DNA of 64,000 nt. Source: Macrosteles quadrilineatus. Taxonomy: Eukaryota > Arthropoda > Insecta > Hemiptera > Cicadellidae. Positions 58,649 through 64,000 of the stretch are shown piece after piece. Under the pieces are notes generated by a model, which was given only the letters and a program-made list of their open reading frames with translations, did not search any database and was not told the DNA's origin. Location of the stretch: contig NW_026542597.1 of NCBI RefSeq assembly GCF_028750875.1, forward strand, positions 83,240,856-83,304,855. Reading direction: 5' to 3'. Position 1 is the stretch's first letter. Each line of letters begins with the position of its first letter. A program made the translations under genes and the position numbers.

Positions 58649-60840
58649 TTACATTAAGTTTGGATTCGGTAAATAATCATAAATGCAAGTGGGTATTGTT
58701 TTTTTTCATAAAAAATCTTCTCTTGACTTGTTAGTTAGTTTGTTTGGATCATTTTAATTTTCTAAAGTATAACTTAAACAAAACATTAATTCATGTTATG
58801 TTTTCTACTCATTTTAAACATTTACACGTCACATGGCACTTTTGCACTTTTGTGTACTCAAATATAAACGATTATAAAAACTTATAAAGTCGTTCAAAGC
58901 TCAATAGTGTATGTTTCACTGCAGGGTTTGCATAATTTAACATGGCTGAATTTAAAATGGCGGCCATTTTGGATTTTTTAAAACTTAAATTATGAAAAAC
59001 GGCTAATTCGATGAAAATATGCCAAGAACACTTTTATTTAGCATTTTTTATTCCCTGTCAAACGATACCAAGTTTAATAAGGTTAGTGTCATAAAGTTTA
59101 TAGAGTTTCCCTAGAAATTCTGTTGTTTTGTTGCGCGATTTGTCAAAATCGGTTATTTGTAAGACAAATCCCTAAAAAGTCCAATGAAATCTTGAAGACA
59201 GAACAATCTAACTTCTTACACATCTTAACCCCCTTGTCACCTTCACGGAGTTCCAAACTTATTTACATTCGATGAATACTTGGACCAAGTTAAACTTTAT
59301 TCTAATTTTATGTTAAGAGGATTTCAGTTCATTGAGAGGATATGCAATGTAACATGCTTAGTTTGGATTGTATTTATGAATTAAGCCTTTACGAACATAA
59401 AGCATTTACTATGAGACCATAGATCATAACAATTCACTTGATATAGGAGGACTTTTAGTACTTTAACTAAAATTGAACTATTTGGTTGGTAATTTCTTTT
59501 AAATACCCAAATTAGTGTGGAACGATTAACAAATGGTTGATTTTGGCACTTACCAATAAGGTTAATGTTTAATCATCACAATTTAATGCCCGTTACAGTG
59601 AAAGTTGTTCTTTGCCAACGCATTTTAAGCTCACGTAAAAGTGTTAAAAGAAAATTGACAAGAGAACATTAAATCAACTTCGCGTATGCAAACTTGTGCG
59701 AGTATGTCGACAGTTTGTTCAAAGACTAGGGTTATATAAATGCAAATTTCGTGTTTTGGGATAGCCTAGTGAAGTTGATTCTACCACATACGAATATTCA
59801 GGTTTATTTCAAATTATATTAGTCAACATTCTTTATATCTATTAGTCAACCACATAAAGAAACAAAAAGCTAAATATTTTCGATCAGTAAAGACTTATTT
59901 TTGTAAAAGCTTTATCAATATTTTGCAATTTACAAAGAAAATTCTTCATCTACTCAGAGGTAAAAGGTTAATTTTCTAGATCACTGATTTCTTGCAACGC
60001 CATGTTTGAAATCGCTTAGCTTGATAAATCTTGGAAATGATTGATTAAATAACAGAATAATATGGAAAATTCCAAGTTATCGTAGTTTACAACTAAGACA
60101 GGTTGAAATCTGGTTTTGTTATTAACATGTACTTCGAAACCTATTCTGCATTTACACATTTTAATTTATTTATTGAAGTTTCTTTCTATAAAAGTTATAG
60201 AAAACCTTTGTTAGTAACAGAAATTCCAATATATTATCGGAAATCTTTCTACTTTTTTTACCACAAGTTCACTTAATTTTCGACTTTGTTTGGGAAACGG
60301 AAGAGATTTTATACTATGTGCTGTGCACTCAGCTTTCTGCTTCCGTTTATCTCCAAGTAAGCTCATATAGGATTACTGTGTGTTTAGCAGAAGCAAGAAT
60401 TCGCAGTGACATCAATACAGTTATCCATTTTAACCTATCACTACCAAGCGTATCTTAAGCCTGGCAGAAATAATTAAACTTGTATCACAGCTGATTCTTG
60501 TCAAATTGAACGATAACTTTCCACACGTACAGTATAAAACATACGAGTATATGTATATTACTTTGCATAATTTGTATAATGAAACATAATAATAAATATA
60601 GCATTTTAAAATATAATAAAATATATTCTGTTTGATAAAGATAAAAACATAATAAATATGATGGATTTTGATTCGATTTCGTTATTATAGGTGATACGCT
60701 TATTATTTTTATTGCCATTATTATTTGTTTTCAGTTTAAAACGGTTTATTTCTTAACAATATCAATATGATGTATAATTTGTGTGATAAATTGTGACACA
60801 AACGGACACTTGCCAATCCTTCCTTCAGTTTTTTTTTAAT
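58649..60840. other. AT-rich DNA, no gene recognised
   Basis: A block AAATGGCGGCCATTTTG at 58956-58972 resembles the ATGGCGGC blocks of the 883-bp palindrome, without its ends. A 77-codon minus ORF (60485-60718) is hydrophobic and AT-driven. Confidence 0.4.
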
Positions 60841-61168
60841 GTTCATTGACTACGGAGAAAATTAAAGAAATTGTAAATTTAAAATTCCCATGTTATTCTT
60901 ATGGAGAATAAATAAACTGTTCTAGTTTGCTTGTTTATGGATATATTTCAATCAAATTTGGCAATTTGCCTTATTTCATACTAAGCTATCAATATTTCAA
61001 TTGAAAAAACACACCTCAACATCTTTCCAGTAGCAGCAAACCTAACTACTCACTAAAATTAATGTTATAGGAAATAAATCAGAAAATTTATAGGGAATAT
61101 TTTAGTAGAAATCAAGCCGGGTGAATGGAAATTCGCTTAGTATGCAGGTTTGCTGCGACGGGGGTATT
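60841..61168 (+). repeat. Dispersed repeat family T, 3' part
   Basis: Starts near TTGACTACGGAGAAAATTAA (counterpart of TTAGTTACGGAG), contains CCCATGTTATTCTTATGGAG and GCTTGTTTATGGATAT, and ends with the perfect inverted pair GCAGCAAACCT (61033-61043) and AGGTTTGCTGC (61146-61156) followed by GACGGGGGTATTTT. The 5' half is absent. Confidence 0.7.
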
Positions 61169-63405
61169 TTAACTGTATTCTTTATTTTTTGCAACTCTAA
61201 TGCTTTTCAAAAACATGTACAGCCTTACAATTGAAAAGTTTACATAGATATAACTAGTATAAACTAGTTACAGTAAAAACCTCAAAATATTTGCTACTCA
61301 TTACATACCAAGCAATTTCAAGCGATATATTTTTTTACGTAATTAGTAGTTTGGAAGTTTACTTAATCAACCTTCCAACATGTAGGCTTTGAAGTTTAAG
61401 CTGGTTTGAAACTTTACCACAAAATAACCCTTGAGGTAATCTGAGGCCAGGAAAGATTATAATCCAAGGGTTATCCAGAATATTGATATTATACATTATA
61501 TTAATATGATGTAGACATTTTTGATGGAACTTTCCTATGTGCATCTTCTATGATGTTAGTTTTTTTATGTACTTTTAATTAACAAATAATAATAAGATAA
61601 TCATCACTAATTTGATATCCTCTAAGTTGGATGAGAAAGTTTTTTTGTAATTCGTAAAAAATACTTTTGTATTTTTTTGTGAAATATTGGGTAAAAAAGC
61701 CTCCTGTATGTGTTGGTTTGGGCGTGGTTGTTATTACACTTTGATTACGTACAATTTAATCAGTTTGTGTAAAAATTTATCAAAGTACAGTGGGCCTGGT
61801 TAAAGATCTTACAATAAAGAATCACAGGAAAAGGCTTAAGAGAGAGGCAATAAAAACAGAAAATAATAAACTTCCAACCAGATAGATATACTAAACAATA
61901 TGAAGAAAAAACTTAATTATCCAACAAGGGAGCATCCGTTTTTTTGTATAGCTGATTATCATTATAAAAGTTACCACATAAACAATTGTACCACTGCCGT
62001 TACAAGTAGCTTCGAATATATTTTCATTAATGAAGTACTCTGGTGACGACGAGTATCATGATTTGAAGTATCTAAACGTGAAATGAAAAAAGTTCATTAT
62101 TTTTCAATAGTCGAGTTGATACTTGTAAATCAAATTAAAATCACCTTTCCATCGAGTTGGTTTAGTATTCGAACATAGTTCAACCTTGTATTCATTATTA
62201 TTTATTTTATTTTATTTTTTATTTTCTGTTCCGAAAATGTTACCGAACATAAATGCATTCTGAAAACAAAGGATTTGCATACGTTTTGTATGCTGTTTAG
62301 TGATTGTTGATTTTAAATATTTGTTTTTATTCCGAAACATAACCAATATGCCTATATATTCTTTTTTGGGTCATAAAAATACATAACTTTTACAATTTCC
62401 CCATGTTTATTCGTTAATTACCTTTGAGGTATCATGGGTTTGTCCAACAATATCACTTGTGGTGAGGCTTAAGGTTTACAACAATATCTTGTTTCAAGAT
62501 GTCCTCTTTTAGCCGCACTGTATATAGCTTTTGGTTTCAGTTAAAACCTTTATATCATAGTTTTAGGTTTTTTTTAATCAAGAGAAGTATTTAATGGATT
62601 TTATGTTGTTAAGATTGAGTATTTATCAGTAATTGGATATTTTATTTTCGTTAGATATGTAATTTACATTTAAACAAACATAAACATAATTTCTTAATCA
62701 GCATAGTCTATTATTTAATTACTCTATTTCCATTCCTACAAAGCTAGATTGTTGCAATATCAATATTCAATTGATATAGTATCTTGCCAATTTGAGTTTG
62801 AATAGCTCTATGATGTTGTTCAGTTGGTATCCGTGCAGTAAAGTTTAACCAGGATTGGTCGATTAAACTGGACAAACTCAGGTCAGTTGGAATCAGATGA
62901 CGCTACGTGACTTTAGTTTCAGTTTTACCAACTTTCAAGTCTAATAGTGTTGTTGCCCTGACTGCCTGACTAAGACTATATCGTGGGATAAGGATGTATA
63001 CAGCATTGATATTGCACTATGGAAGCAAAATGTTTTTGGTAAAATGCAAATGTAATCTTATATGACTATAAAAGTTTATGTGTAGTGTCCTTTCGACTCT
63101 GGCTTATTTTCCAACCTCGGCATCACCTTGGTCGTTTAACTTGGACTCGGCCATGATAAAAATACTTTGGGCTCTTGTGAGAAAGTATACTATATTAACG
63201 GTTACTTTTCGTCTCATACAAATAGTCTACTAAGGATTAAACGTTACTTTACAGTAAAGGCTTTAACAGTGGAATACGACATTGAATTAGATCTGATGAC
63301 GTGGTCTATATGGAAAAAAACTATATATTTTGAAGGAAGAGAGAGCTGACGTATGAAAATTGTACTAGGTAGATATAACAAGCCATATGATCCGTAAAGC
63401 TATTA
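61169..63405. other. AT-rich DNA, no gene recognised
   Basis: Slightly GC-richer patches near 62820-62960 and 63080-63170 carry no frame longer than about 60 codons and no motif I can name. Confidence 0.4.
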
Positions 63406-63575
63406 CAGTAGAGCCTCAATACCAAGACTCTCTCGGGCATCATGAAAAATACCTATTATCAAGGCTGACTTTTTATCGAGATTTTCAATCAAATGTTATT
63501 ATGGGTCAAGCAATTTCTAGAAAATTTGACAATGACACTTGTTATCAAGGGTGACTTGTTATCGAGGTTCCGCTG
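63406..63575. mobile_element. pogo/Tigger-like MITE
   Basis: The left end TA|CAGTAGAGCCTCAATACCAAG and right end CTTGTTATCGAGGTTCCGCTG|TA are imperfect inverted repeats of about 24 bp, flanked by TA. CAGTRGARCCTCRATA is typical of pogo/Tigger-group (Tc1/mariner superfamily) termini, which insert at TA. At 170 bp there is no transposase. An internal TATCAAGG/TATCGAG repeat suggests subterminal repeats. Confidence 0.75.
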
Positions 63576-64000
63576 TACTTACATGGGTAATCGGTAACTT
63601 CCATGTATCATAAGTTGACATGTATTACTCACTATCACATTAGGTCAAAAATAATTTATTGACCAATAAATAAAAGTAAAGCTTTTGGTTCTCTAAAAAT
63701 CTGTTGACATTCAAAAATATTAAAACTGTCATTTATTATATTAAAATGAAGGCCTAACCAGAAATATAAACATTTTCCACTTTATTATTTCCTAGAATAG
63801 AGTAGTTTATCATGTTCTATCCATCAAGACATGTTGTTGGTGTATAAAATCTTATAAAGGCTCCAGAGTATTACAACTCCCTGAAGTTGTCGTTTACCGA
63901 AATGTAAATCTTTTACCATAAAAACATGAAGGTCACACAATCTTATGACATGCTTCAACTAACCTTTTTGGTAAACGGATACATTTTATCTTCAATATCA
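63576..64000. other. AT-rich DNA, nothing recognised
   Basis: No gene or repeat was recognised up to the window end. Confidence 0.45.

Overview
The window looks like non-coding nuclear DNA from an animal, most likely an insect. It is AT-rich (by eye about one third GC), has no long host open reading frame, and is dense in short non-autonomous transposons. Among these are Helitrons with typical insect-style ends (A|TC...CTAG|T), tRNA-derived SINEs, TA-flanked foldback elements and a pogo-like MITE. Short TTAGG-type runs fit an arthropod but do not prove it. I cannot name the species. Nothing suggests bacterial or organellar DNA.

Layout. 1-6.7 kb: a CpG-rich edge, a possible Helitron, two copies of one dispersed repeat, a diverged tandem duplication, a TTC microsatellite, a SINE and a minus-strand Helitron. 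7-20 kb: a C-rich tract, a small foldback, a CpG-rich patch, a SINE with unusual head/body orientation, a repeat pair in opposite orientations, three CAGCTG-paired modules and a candidate short exon near 14.7 kb. 20-32.3 kb: the densest Helitron zone (six copies, one nested in another repeat) plus a SINE with clear 9-bp target-site duplications. 33-48 kb: mostly featureless AT-rich DNA with two more Helitrons, an 883-bp near-perfect palindrome, and copies of two further repeat families. 48.6-53.5 kb: a tandem array of about 33.5 units of 147 bp. 53.5-64 kb: AT-rich DNA with a CAGCTG cluster, further repeat copies and a pogo-like MITE.

Gene content. I see no complete gene. The best host-gene signal is two plus-strand micro-exon candidates of 34 nt (28764-28797) and 37 nt (58205-58241). 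Both have good splice sites, and they join in an open frame. The second begins with GTAAGT directly after a polypyrimidine tract and CAG, so its 3' splice site is also a recursive-splicing (ratchet) site. This suggests that much of the window is intron of one very long plus-strand gene, which is an inference.

The tandem array is open on both strands because its period is 49 codons. Several of the variants shared between units are silent only in the minus-strand frame, so a past or present minus-strand repeat protein is worth testing against the simpler reading of satellite DNA.
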